Positions 48,638 to 59,556 of a stretch of 64,000 nucleotides of DNA are shown here, one piece after another. Where the stretch lies: NCBI GenBank assembly GCA_037974665.1, contig CM075770.1, positions 58,787,850 through 58,851,849 on the forward strand, written 5' to 3'. Below the pieces are notes generated by a model, which did no database searches, had not been told where the DNA came from, and worked only from the letters and a program-made list of their open reading frames with translations. A program made the translations under genes and the position numbers. Origin of the DNA: Ehretia macrophylla (Eukaryota > Streptophyta > Magnoliopsida > Boraginales > Ehretiaceae). How positions within the stretch are numbered: the stretch's first letter is position 1; each line of letters opens with the position of its first letter.

Positions 48638-48757
48638 GGGTGCGATCATACCAGCACTAATGCAACGGCTCCCATCAGAACTCCGAAGTTAAGCGTGCTT
48701 GGGCAAGAGTAGTACTAGGATGGGTGACCCCCTCGGAAGTCCTTGTGTTGTACCCCC
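48638..48757 (+). rRNA. 5S ribosomal RNA gene, copy 47
   Basis: Full length. Differences: C28A, A32C, G68A, G97C, C107T, C114T. Differs from copy 48 at only three sites. Confidence 0.95.
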
Positions 48758-49316
48758 CTTTTCAATTTTTTTTGCTCCAGTTAGGGTTGCCAAAATACTT
48801 TATCCACCACATTTCTATTATCGAATCCCACGGCACCTTCGACAAGACAACTTGGCTTCACGTGGAGGCTGGGCTCACAAAACGAGGGTATAGGGCTTGT
48901 GACGAGGTCTACGTCGCTCCGATGCCCATAACTTTTGATTCGTAAGGAGTTATGCAGCGCACAACATACCGTTGCAAAGCTCTCTGAGAGCTCTATGAAG
49001 GGGGCAGCGAGCATGCTCACTATCCCCCTTTTTGAAGACCAAAATTGAACGGTTTCATCAGTTTCGGGCCACTTTTCTTCTTTTGCTTTTGTTTTTCCGT
49101 CACGGATCGTACGTCGTGAGCTATAAAAAGGATGACAACCTTAGTCGGTGGACATTAGAGGGCCCTACAACACGTTGATATCCCGTCTTGCGAGGATACT
49201 ACGTTGTTGAAGCAGATGGGTTGTCGTTAAGCCCATTGGGCCTTCTGAATGGGCCATCTCTCTAGGTTGGGACTATGAACCGTTAACACATAAAGGAATT
49301 GTGCCCTCAAGATGAC

Positions 49317-49436
49317 GGGTGCGATCATACCAGCACTAATGCAACGGCTCCCATCAGAACTCCGAAGTTAAGCGTGCTTGGGCAAGAGTAGTACTAGGAT
49401 GGGTGACCCCCTCGGAAGTCTTCGTGTTGCACCCCC
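49317..49436 (+). rRNA. 5S ribosomal RNA gene, copy 48
   Basis: Full length. Differences: C28A, A32C, G68A, G97C, C105T. Confidence 0.95.
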
Positions 49437-49995
49437 CTTTTCAATTCTTTTTGCTCCAGTTAGGGTTGCCAAAATACTTTATCCACCACATTTCTATTAT
49501 CGAATCCCACGGCACCTTCGGCAAGACAACTTTGCTTCACGTGGAGGCTGGGCTCGCAAAATGAGGGTGTAGGGCTTGTGACCAGGTCTACGTCGCTCTG
49601 ATGCCCATAACTTTTGATCCGTAAGGAGTTACGCAGCGCACAACATACCGTTGCAAAGCTCTCTGAGAGCTCTATGATGGGGGCAGCGAGCATGCTCACT
49701 ATGCCCCTTTTTGGAGACTAAAATTGAACGGTTTCATCAGTTTTGGGCCACTTTTCTTCTTTTGCTTTTGTTTTTCCATCCCGGATCGTACGTCGTGAGC
49801 TGTAAAAAGGATGAGAACCTTAGTCGTGGGACATTAGAGAGCCCTACAACACGTTGATATCACGTTTTGCGAGGATGCGGCGTTGTTGAAGCAGATGGGT
49901 TGTCGTTAAGCCCATTGGCCCTTCTGAATGGGCCATCTCTCTAGGCTGGGACTGTGAACTGTTAACACATAAAGGAATTGTGCCCTCAACATGGC

Positions 49996-50115
49996 GGGTG
50001 CGATCATACCAGTACTAATGCACCGGATCCCATCAGAACTCCGAAGTTAAGCGTGCTTGGGCGAGAGTAGTACTAGGATGGGTGACCCCTTGGAAAGTCC
50101 TCGTGTAGCACCCCC
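49996..50115 (+). rRNA. 5S ribosomal RNA gene, copy 49
   Basis: Full length. Differences: C18T, C95T, G99A, T112A. Confidence 0.95.
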
Positions 50116-50671
50116 CTTTTTAATTTTTTTTGCTTCCGGTAGGGTTGGTAATATACTTTATCTGCCAGATTTATATTATCGAATCCCACGGCACTTTGGG
50201 CAAGGCAACTTCGCTTCACGTGGAGGCTTGGCCCGCAAACCGAGGGCGTAGGCTTATGACCAGGTCTCCGTCTCTCTGTTGCCCATAACTTTTGATCCGT
50301 AAGGAGTTACGCGGTCCACAGCATACCGTTGAAAAACTCTCCGAGAGCTCTACGACAGGGGAATCCAGCTTAATTGCTGTGCCCTTTTTGGAGCCCAAAA
50401 TCGAACGGTTTCATCAGTTTTGGGCCACTTTTCTTCTTTTGCCCTATTTTTTCGCCCAAAATCGTACGTCGTGAGCTGATAAAAGGACAACAACCTTACT
50501 CGCGGGATATTAGAGGGCCCAAAAATACGTCGATATCACGTCTGGTGAGGATGTAGATTTGTTGAAGGGGATAGGTTGTCGTTAAGCCCATTGGCCCTTC
50601 TGAATGGCCCATCTCTCTAGGCTGGGACTGTGAACCGTTAACACATAAAGGAATTATGCCCTCAACATGAC

Positions 50672-50791
50672 GGGTGCGATCGTAGCAGCACTAATGCACC
50701 GTATCCCATCAGAACTCCGATGTTAAGCGTGCTTGGGCGAGAGTAGTATTGGGATTGGTGACCCCCTGGAAAGTCCTCATGTTGCACCCCC
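50672..50791 (+). rRNA. 5S ribosomal RNA gene, copy 50 (identical to copy 38)
   Basis: Full length. Carries the same nine changes as copy 38 (A11G, C14G, G31T, A50T, C78T, A80G, G85T, G99A, G108A). Part of the 12-unit duplication. Confidence 0.95.
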
Positions 50792-51348
50792 CTTTTCAAT
50801 TTTTTTGCTCCGGTTAGGGTTGCCAAGATACTTTATCCACCGCATTTCTATTATCGAATCCCACGGCACCTTCGGTAAGACAACTTCGCTTCACGTGCAG
50901 GCTAGGCCCGCAAACCGAGGGCGTAGGACTTGTGACCAGGTCTCTGTCGCTCCGGTGCCCATAACTTTTGATATGTAAGGAGTTAAACGGCGCACAACAT
51001 ACAGTTGAAAAGCTCTCCGAGAGCTCTACGATAGGGGCATCTAGCTTGCTCGGTGTGCCCATTTTTGGAGAACAAAATCTAACATTTTCATCAATTTTGG
51101 TACACTTTTCTTCTTTTGCTCTATTTTTCCATCCCGGATCGTACGTCGTGAGCTGTTAAAAGGACGACAACCTTACTCGCGGGACATTATAGGGCCCTAT
51201 AATGCATCGATATCACGTTTTGCGAGGATGCTACGTTGTTGAAGCGGATGGGTTCTCATTAATCCCATTGGGCCTTCTGAATTGGCCATCTCTCTAGGTT
51301 GGGACTGTGAACCATTAACACATAAAGGAATGGTGCCCTCAACATGAC

Positions 51349-51468
51349 GGGTGCGATTATACCAGCACTAATGCACCGGCTCCCATCAGAACTCCGAAGT
51401 TAAGCGTGCTTGGGCGAGAGTAGTACTAGGATGGGTGACCCCCTAGGAAGTCCTCGTGTTGTAACCCC
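51349..51468 (+). rRNA. 5S ribosomal RNA gene, copy 51
   Basis: Full length. Differences: C10T, A32C, G97A, C114T, C116A. Confidence 0.95.
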
Positions 51469-52026
51469 CTTTTCAATTTTTTTTTCTCCGGTTAGGGTTG
51501 CCAAGATACTTTATCCACCACATTTCTATTATCGACTCTCATGGCACCTTGGGCAAGACAACCTCGCTTCACGTGGATGCTGGGTCCGCAAACCGAGGGC
51601 GTAGGGCTTGTGACCAGGTCTTCGTCGCTCCGGTGCCCATAACTTTTTATCAGTAAGGAGTTACGCGGCGCACAACATACCGTTGAAAAGCTCTTCGAGA
51701 GCTCTACGACACGGGCAGCAAGCTTGCTTGCTCTGCCTATTTTTGGAAAACAAAATCTAATGTTTTCATTAGTTTTAGGCCACTTTTCTTCTTTTGCTCT
51801 ATTTTTCCGTCCCGGATCGTACGTCGTGAGCTGTTAAAAGGATGACAACCTTACTCGCTGGACATAAGAGGTCCCTACAACGCGTCGATATCACGTCATG
51901 CGAGGATGCTGCGTTGTTGAAGCGGATGGGTTGTCGTTAAGCCCATTGGGCCTTCTGAATGGGCCTTCTCTCTCGGCTGGGACTGTGAACCATTAACGCA
52001 TAAAGGAATTGTGCCCTCAACATGAC

Positions 52027-52146
52027 GGGTGAGATCATACCAGCACTAATGCGCTGCAACCTATCAGAACTCCGAAGTTAAGCATGCATTGGCGAAAGTA
52101 GTACTAGGATAGGTGACCCCCTGGGAAGTCCTCGTGTTGCACCCCC
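52027..52146 (+). rRNA. 5S ribosomal RNA gene, copy 52 (recombination junction)
   Basis: Full length. Differences: C6A, A27G, C29T, G31C, T33A, C36T, G58A, T62A, G64T, G70A, G85A. Upstream, its region resembles copy 40 (12 units back); downstream, its spacer resembles that of copy 44 (8 units back). A crossover probably lies in or near the gene. Confidence 0.93.
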
Positions 52147-52704
52147 CTTTTCAATTTTTTTTTCTCTGGTTAGGGTTGCCAAGATACTTTATTTACCACA
52201 TTTCTATTATCGAATCCCACGGCACTTTGGGCAAGACAACTTCGCTTCACGTGGAGGATGGGCCCGCAAACTGAGGGTGTAGGTCTTGTAACTAGGTCTC
52301 CGTCGCTCCGATGCCCATAACTTTTGATCCATAAGGAGTTACGAGGCGCACAGCATACCGTTGCAAAGCTCTCTGAGAGCTGTATGATGGGAGTAGCCAG
52401 CTTGCTCGCTGTGCCTATTTTTGGAGCCCAAAATCGAATGTTTTCATCAATTTCAGGCCAATTTTCTTCGTTTGCTCTGGTTTTCCGTCCTGGATCGTAC
52501 GTCGTGAGTTGTTAATAGGATGACGACCTTATTCTCGCGACATTAGAGGACACTACAATGCGTCGATATCACGTCTTGCGAGGATGCTACATTGTTGAAG
52601 CGGATGGGTTGGCGTTAAGCCCATTGGGCCTTCTGAATGGACCATATCTCTAGGCTGGGACTATGAACCGTTAACACATAAAGGAATTATGCCCCCAACA
52701 TGAC

Positions 52705-52824
52705 GGGTGCGATCATACCAACACTAATACACCGGATCCCATCAGAACTCCGAAGTTAAGCGTGTATGGGCGAGAGTAGTACTAGGATGGGTGACCCCCT
52801 GGGAAGTCCTTGTGTTGCACCCCT
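52705..52824 (+). rRNA. 5S ribosomal RNA gene, copy 53
   Basis: Full length. Differences: G17A, G25A, C61T, T62A, C107T, C120T. Confidence 0.95.
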
Positions 52825-53381
52825 CTTTTCTATTTTTTTTCTCCGGTTAGGGTTGCCAAGATACTTTATCCACCACATTTCTGTTATCGAATCCCACGGC
52901 ACCTTGGGCAAGACAAGTTCGCTTCACGTAGAGGCCGGGCCCTCAAACCGAAGGCGTAGGGCTTGTAATCAGGTCTCCGTCGCTCCGGTGCCGATAACTT
53001 TTGATCCGTAAGGAGTTACGTGGCGCACTACATACCATTGCAAAGCTCTCCGAGACTTCTACGACGGGGGCAGCCAACTTGCTCGCTTTTCCCATTTTTG
53101 GATCCCAAAATCGAATGTTTTCATCAGATTCGGGCCACTTTTCTTCTTTTGCTCTGTTTTTTCATCCCGGATCATACGTCGTGAGCTGTGAAAAGGACGA
53201 CAACCTTACTCGCAGGACATTAGAGGGCCCTACAACGTGTCGTTATTATGTCTTGCGAGGATGATGTATTGTTGAAGCAGATGAGTTGTCGTTAAGCCCA
53301 TTGGGCCTTCTGAATGGGCCATCTCGCTAGGCTAGGACTGTGAACCGTTAACACATAAAGGAATTGTGCCCTCAACATGAC

Positions 53382-53501
53382 GGCTGCGATCATACCAGCA
53401 CTAATGCACCGGATCCCATCAGAACTCCAAAGTTAAGCTTGTATGGGCGAGAGTAGTACAAGGGTGGGCGACCCCTTGGGAAGTCCTCGTGTTGCACCCC
53501 C
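53382..53501 (+). rRNA. 5S ribosomal RNA gene, copy 54
   Basis: Full length. Differences: G3C, G48A, G58T, C61T, T62A, T79A, A83G, T88C, C95T. C61T and T62A are shared with the preceding copy. The C box is altered at 83 and 88. Confidence 0.93.
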
Positions 53502-54058
53502 CTTTTCAATTTTTTTGCTCCAGTTAGGGTTGCCAAGATACTTTATCCACAACATTTCTATTATCGAATCCCACGGCACCTTGGGCAAGACAACTTCGCT
53601 TCACGTGGAGGTCGGGCCCACAAACCGAGGGCATAGGGCTTGTGACCAGGTCTCCATCGCTCCGGTGCCCATAACTTTTGATCCGTAAGGAGTTACGCGG
53701 CGCACAACATACCGTTGCAAAGCTCTCCGAGAGCTCAACGACGGGGGAAACCAACTTGCTCGCTGTGCCAGTTTTTGTACCCCAAAATCGAACGTTTTGA
53801 TCAGTTTCGGGCTACTTTTCTTCTTTTGCTCTATTTTTCTGTCCCGGATCATACATCGTGAGCTGTTAAAAGGACGACAACTCTACTCGCGGAAAATTAG
53901 AGGGCCATACAACGCGTCAATATCACATCTTGTGAGGACGCTGCGTTGTTTAAGCGGATGGCTTGTCGTTAAGCCCATTGGGCCTTCTGAATGGGCCATC
54001 TCTCTAGGCAGGGACTGTTAACCGTTAACACATAAAGGAATGGTGCCCTCAACATGAC

Positions 54059-54178
54059 GGGTGCGATCATACCAGCACTAATGCACCAGATCCTATCAGA
54101 ACACCGAAGTTAAGCGTGCTTGGGCGAGAGTAGTACTAGGATGGGTGACCCCCTGGGAAGTCCTCGTGTTGCACACCC
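54059..54178 (+). rRNA. 5S ribosomal RNA gene, copy 55
   Basis: Full length. Differences: G30A, C36T, T45A, C117A. Promoter boxes are consensus. Confidence 0.96.
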
Positions 54179-54735
54179 ATTTTCAATTTTTTTTGCTCCG
54201 GCTAGGGTGGCCAAGATACTTTATCCACCTCATTTCTATTATCGAATCCCACGGCACCATGGGCAAGACAACTTCACTTCACGTGGTGGTAGGGCCCGCA
54301 AACCGAGGGCGTAGGGCTTATGACCAGGTCTCTGGCGCTCCGGTGCCCATAACTTTTGATCCGTAAGGAGTTACGCGGCGCATAGAATACCGTTGCAATG
54401 CTCTCCGAGAGCTCTATGACGGGGGTAGCCAGCTTGCTTATTGTGCCCCTTTTTGGAGCACAAAATCGAACGTTTTCATCAGTTTCGGGCTACTTTCTTC
54501 ATTTGCTCTATTTTTCCATCCCGGATCGTATGTCGTGAGCTGTTAAAAGGATCACACCCTTACTCGCGGGGCATTAAAGGGCCCTACAATGCATCGATAT
54601 CACGTCTTGCGAGGATGCTCCGTTGTTAAAGCGGATGGGTTGTCGTTAAACCCATTGGGCCTTCTGAATGGGCCATCTCTCTACGCTGGGACTGTGAACA
54701 GTTAACACATAAAGGAATTGTGCCCTCAACATGAC

Positions 54736-54855
54736 GGGTGCGATCATACCTGCGCTAATGCACCGGATCCCATCAGAACTCCGAAGTTAAGCGTGCTTGG
54801 CCGAGAGTAGTACTAGAATGGGTGACCCCTTGGGAAGTCTGCGTGTTGCACCCCT
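54736..54855 (+). rRNA. 5S ribosomal RNA gene, copy 56
   Basis: Full length. Differences: A16T, A19G, G66C, G82A, C95T, C105T, T106G, C120T. Confidence 0.94.
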
Positions 54856-55412
54856 CTTTTCAATTTTTTTTGCCCCAGTTAGGGTTGCCAAGATACTTTA
54901 TCCACCACATTTCTATTATCGATTCCCATGGCACCTTGGGCAAGACAACTTCGCTTCACGTGCAGGCTGGCCCCGCAAGCCAAGGGCGTAGGGCTTATAA
55001 CCAGGTCTCCGTCGCTCCGATGCCCATAACTTTTGATCCGTAAGGAGTTACGCGGCGCACAGCATACCGTTACAAAGTTCTCCGAGAGCTCTACGATGGG
55101 GGCAGCCAGGTTGCTAACTGTGCCCATTTTTGGAGCCAAACATCAAACGTTTTCATCAATTTCGGGTCACTTTTCTTCTTTTGCTCTATTTTTCCGTCCT
55201 GGATCATACATCATGAGCTGTTAATTGGACGACAAGCTTACTCGCGTGACATTAGGGGCCCTACATTGCGTCGATATCACGTCTTGTGAGGATGCTGCGT
55301 TGTTGAAGCGGATGGGCTGTCGTTAAACCCATTGGTCCTTCTGAATTGGCCATCTCTCTAGGCTGAGACTGTGAACAGTTAACACATAAAGGAATTGTGC
55401 CCTTAACATGAT

Positions 55413-55532
55413 GGGTGCGATCATACCAGCACTAATGCACCGGATCCCATCAGAACTCCGAAGTAAAGCGTTCTTGGGCGAGAGTAGTACTAGGATAGGT
55501 GACCCCCAAGGAAATCCTCGTGTTGCACCCCC
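55413..55532 (+). rRNA. 5S ribosomal RNA gene, copy 57
   Basis: Full length. Differences: T53A, G60T, G85A, T96A, G97A, G102A. T53A and G60T are in the A box. The following spacer is about 10 nt short near 55780. Confidence 0.93.
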
Positions 55533-56080
55533 TTTTCAATTTTTTTACTCCGGTTAGGGTTGCCAAGACACTTTATCCACCACATTTCTATTATCAAATC
55601 CTACCGCACCTTAGGCAAGGCAACTTCGCTTCACGTGGAGGCTGGGCCAGCAAACTGAGGGCGTAGGGCTTGTGACCAGGTTTCCGTCGCTCGGGTGCCC
55701 ATAACTTTTGATCCGTAAAGGGTTACGCGGCGCACAACATATCGTTGCAAAGATCTCCGAGAGCTCTACAACTGGGGCAGCATTTTGTGCCCATTTTTAG
55801 AGTCCAAAATCGAATGTTTTCATCAGTTTCGGGCCACTTTTCTTTTTTTGCTCTATTTTTCCAACCCGGATCGTACGTCGTGGGCTGTTAAAAGGACGAC
55901 AACCTTACTCACGGGACATTAGAGGGCCCTACAACTCATCGATACCAAGTCTTACGAGGATGCTGCGTTGTTGAAGTGGATGGGTTGTCGTTAAGCCCAT
56001 TGGACCTTCTGAATGGGCTATCTCTCTAAGATGGGACTGTGAACCGTTAACACATAAAGGAATTGTGCCCTCAACAAGGC

Positions 56081-56200
56081 GGGTGCGATCATACCAGCAC
56101 TAATGCACCGGATCCCATCAGAACTCCGAAGTCAAGCGTGCTTGGGCGAGAGCAGTACTAAGATAGGTGACCCGCTGGGAAGTGCTCGTGTTGCACCCCT
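56081..56200 (+). rRNA. 5S ribosomal RNA gene, copy 58
   Basis: Full length. Differences: T53C, T73C, G81A, G85A, C94G, C104G, C120T. The following spacer lacks about 20 nt near 56636. Confidence 0.93.
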
Positions 56201-56737
56201 CTTTTCAATTTTTTTTGCTCTAGTTAGGGTTGCCAAGATACTTTATCCACCACATTTCTATTACCGAATTCCACGGCACCTTGGGCAAGGCAACTTCGCT
56301 TCACGTAGAGGCTGGGCCCTCAAACCGAGGGCGTGGGGCTTGTGACAAGTTCTCCGTCACTCCGGTGCCCATAACTTTTGATCCATAAGGAGTTACGCTG
56401 CGCACAGCATACGTTGCAAAGTTCTCCGAGAGCTCTACAACGGGGGCAGCTAGCTTGCTCGCTGTGCCCATTTTTGGAGCCAAACATCGAACATTTTCAT
56501 CAATTTCGGGCCACTTCTCTTGTTTTGCTCTGTTTTTCCGTCCTGGATTGTATGTCGTGAGTTGTTAATTAGATGACAAGCTTACTCGCGGGACATTAGA
56601 CGGCCCTACATTATGTCGATATCACGTCTTGCGAGGATGGGTTGTCGTTAAACCCATTGGGCCTTCTGAATGGGCCATCTCTCTACGCTGGGACTGTGAA
56701 CCGTTAACACATAAAGGAATTGTGCCCTCAACATGAC

Positions 56738-56856
56738 GGATGAGATCATACCAGCACTAATGCACCGGATACCATCAGAACTCCGAAGTTAAGCGTGCTC
56801 GGGCGAGAGTAGTACTAGGATGGGTGACCCTTGGGAAGTCCTCGTGTTGCACCCTC
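56738..56856 (+). rRNA. 5S ribosomal RNA gene, copy 59 (1-nt deletion)
   Basis: 119 nt: one base is missing in the C run at nt 91-95. Other differences include G3A, C6A, C34A and T63C. The lost base lies in the C box. Confidence 0.92.
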
Positions 56857-57404
56857 TTTTCAATTTTTTTGCTCCGGTTAGGGTTGCCAAGATACTTTAT
56901 CCACCACATTTCTATTATCGAATCCTACGGCAACTTGGGCAAGGAAACTTCGATTCACGTGGACGCTGGGCATGCAAACCGAGGGCGTAGGGCTTGTGGC
57001 CAGTTCTCCGTCGCTCTGGTGCCCATAACGTTTGATCCATAAGGAGTTACGCGGCGCACAACATACCGTTGCAAAGCTCTCTGAGAGCTCTACGATGGGG
57101 GCCGCATGCTGTGCCCATTTTTGTAGCCCAAAATCGAACGTTTTCGTCGATTTCGGGTCACTTTTCTTCTTTTGCTCTATTTTTCCATCCCGAATCGTAC
57201 ATCGTGAGCTGGTAAAAGGATGAAAACCTTACTCACGGTACATTAGAGGTCCCAACAATGGGTCGATACCACGTCTTCCGAGGATGCTTCGTTGTTGAAG
57301 TGGATGGGTTGTCGTTAAGCCCATTGGGCCTTCTGAATGGGCACTCTCTCTAAGCTGGGACTGTGAACCGTTAACACATAAAGGAATTGTGCCCGCAACA
57401 AGAC

Positions 57405-57524
57405 AGGTGCGATCATACCAGCATTAATGCACCGGATCCCATCAGAACTCCGAAGTTAAGCGTGCTCGGGCGAGAGTAGTACTAGGATAGGTGACCCCTT
57501 GGGAAGTCCTCCTGTTGCACCCCT
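57405..57524 (+). rRNA. 5S ribosomal RNA gene, copy 60
   Basis: Full length. Differences: G1A, C20T, T63C, G85A, C95T, G108C, C120T. T63C is shared with copy 59. Confidence 0.94.
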
Positions 57525-58081
57525 CTTTTCAATTTTTTTGGCTCCAGTTAGGGTTGCCAAGATACTTTATCCACCACATTTCTATTATCGAATCCCACGG
57601 TAACTTGGGCAAGAAAACATCACTTCAAGTGGAGGCTGGGCCCGCAAACTGAGGGCGTAGGGCTTGTGACCAGTTCTCCGTCGCTCCGGTGCCCATAACT
57701 TTTCATCCGTAAGGAGTTACGCAGCGCACAGCATACCGTTGCAAAGCTCTCTGAGAGCTCTACGACGGGTGTAGCCAGTTTGCTCGTTGTGCCCTTTTTG
57801 GTGCCCAAAATTGAACGTTTTCATCAGTTTTGGGCCACTTTTCTTCTTTTACTCTGTTTTTCCGTCCCAGATCGTACGTCGTGAGTTGTTAAAAGGACGA
57901 CAACCTTACTCGCGGGACATTAGAGGGCACTATAATGCGTTGATATCACGTCTTGCGAGGATGCTGCGTTGTTGAAGCGGATGGGTTATCGTTAAGCCCA
58001 TTGGGCCTTCTGAATAGGCCATCTCTCTAGGCTGGGACTATGAATTGTTAACACATAAAGGAATTGTGCCCTCAACATGAT

Positions 58082-58201
58082 GGGTGCGATCATACCGGCA
58101 GTAAAGCACCGGATCCCATTAGAACTCCGAAGTTAAGCGTGCTTGGGCGAGAGTAGTACTAGGATGGGTGATCCCTTGGGAAGTTCTCGTGTTGCACCCC
58201 C
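58082..58201 (+). rRNA. 5S ribosomal RNA gene, copy 61
   Basis: Full length. Differences: A16G, C20G, T24A, C39T, C91T, C95T, C104T. Confidence 0.94.
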
Positions 58202-58671
58202 CATTTCAATTTTTTTTACTCCGGTTAGGGTTGCCAATATACTTTATCCACCACATTTCTGTTATCGAATCCCACAGCACCTTGGGCAAGACAACTTTGC
58301 TTCACGTGGAGGCTGGGCCTGCAAACCGAGGGCGTAGGGCTTATGACCAGGTCTCCGTCGCTCCGGTGCCCATAACTTTTGATCCGTAAGGAGATACGCG
58401 GCGCACAGCATACCATTACAAAGCTTTCCGAGAGTTCTACGACGGTGGCAGCCAGCTTGCTCACTGTGCCCTTTTTGGAGCCCAAAATCGAACGTTTTCA
58501 TCAGTTTTGGGTCACTTTTCTTCTTTTGCTCTGTTTTTCCATCCCGGATCGTACGTCGTGAGTTGTTAAAAGGACGACAACCTTACTCACGGGAAATTAG
58601 AGGGCCCTACAATGCGTTGATATCACGTCTTGCGAGGATGCTGCGTTGTTGAAGCGGATGGGTTGTTGTTA

Positions 58672-58697
58672 AGCCCATTGGGCCTTCTGAATGGGCC
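58672..58697 (+). promoter_or_regulatory. TGGGCC/T cluster upstream of copy 62 (representative)
   Basis: Three site-II-like hexamers in 26 bp: AGCCCA (TGGGCT on the other strand) at 58672-58677, TGGGCC at 58679-58684 and TGGGCC at 58692-58697, that is -87 to -62 from the gene. The cluster is present with minor changes in almost every spacer. TGGGCY motifs in plant Pol II promoters bind TCP factors; a role in 5S spacers is inference. Confidence 0.5.
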
Positions 58698-58730
58698 ATC
58701 TCTCTAGGCTGGGACTGTGAACCGTTAACG

Positions 58731-58758
58731 CATAAAGGAATTGTGCCCTCAACGTGAC
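58731..58758 (+). promoter_or_regulatory. 5' flanking Pol III promoter elements of copy 62 (representative)
   Basis: CATAAAG at -28 to -22 stands where plant 5S genes have their TATA-like element; GC at -14/-13 and C at -1 also fit the known plant pattern. The same set is kept before nearly all copies. Confidence 0.75.
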
Positions 58759-58878
58759 AGGTGCGATCATACCAGCACTAATGCACCGGATCCCATCAGA
58801 ACTCCGAAGTTAAGCGTGCTTGGGCGAGAGTAGTACTAGGATGGGTGACCCCCTGGGAAGTCCTCGTGTTGCACCCCC
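58759..58878 (+). rRNA. 5S ribosomal RNA gene, copy 62 (near consensus)
   Basis: Only G1A differs from the window consensus. A box, intermediate element and C box are intact, the upstream elements are present, and two T runs follow. With copy 8 it is the best candidate for an active gene in the window. Apart from C93 it reads like a standard angiosperm 5S gene. Confidence 0.97.
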
Positions 58879-58879
58879 C

Positions 58880-58892
58880 TTTTCAATTTTTT
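58880..58892 (+). terminator. Pol III terminator of copy 62 (representative)
   Basis: TTTT, CAA, then TTTTTT, directly after the gene's C run. Every copy has an equivalent tract: TTTT followed by a longer T run in most. Confidence 0.85.
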
Positions 58893-58901
58893 CTACTCCG
58901 G

Positions 58902-58909
58902 TTAGGGTT
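58902..58909 (+). promoter_or_regulatory. Telo-box-like TTAGGGTT after copy 62 (representative)
   Basis: TTAGGGTT (AACCCTAA on the other strand) lies about 25-30 bp after the gene in most units. It matches the core of the plant telo-box found in promoters of translation-related genes. Function here is inference. Confidence 0.45.
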
Positions 58910-59436
58910 GCCAAGATACTTTATCCACCACATTTCTATTATCGAATCCCACGGCACCGTCGGCAAGACAACTTTGCTTCACGTGGAGGCTGGGCCCGTT
59001 AACCGAGGGCGTAGGGTTTGTGACCAGGTCTCCGTTGCTCCGGTGCCCATAACTTTTTATTCGTAAGGAGTTACGCAGCGAACAACATACCGTTGCAAAG
59101 CTCTCCGATAGCTCTACGACGAGGGTAGCCAGCTTGCTCGCTGTGCCCATTTTGGGAGCCCAAAATCGAACGTTTACATCCGTCTCGGGCCACTTTTCTT
59201 CTTTTCCTCTGATTTTCTGTCCCGGATCGTACGTCGTGAGTTGTTAAAAGGACGACAACCTTACTCGCCGGACATTAGAGGGCCCTACAATGCGTCGATA
59301 TCACGTCTTGCGAGGATACTGCGTTGTTGAAGCGGATGGGTTGTCCTTAAGCCCATTGGGCCTTCTGAATGGGCCATCTCTCTAGGCTGGGATTGTGAAC
59401 CGTTAACACATAAAGGAATTGTGCCCTCGACGTGAT

Positions 59437-59556
59437 GGGTGCGATCATACCAGCACTAATACATCGGATCCCATCAGGACTCCGAAGTTAAGCGTGCTTG
59501 GGCGAGAGTAGTACTAGAATAGGTGACCCCTTGGGAAGTCCTCGTGTTGCACCCCG
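59437..59556 (+). rRNA. 5S ribosomal RNA gene, copy 63
   Basis: Full length. Differences: G25A, C28T, A42G, G82A, G85A, C95T, C120G. Confidence 0.94.

Noticed and set aside
58902-58909. TTAGGGTT as an interstitial telomere remnant
   Set aside because: Only one motif copy occurs per unit, with no TTTAGGG tandem run, so it does not support a telomere origin.
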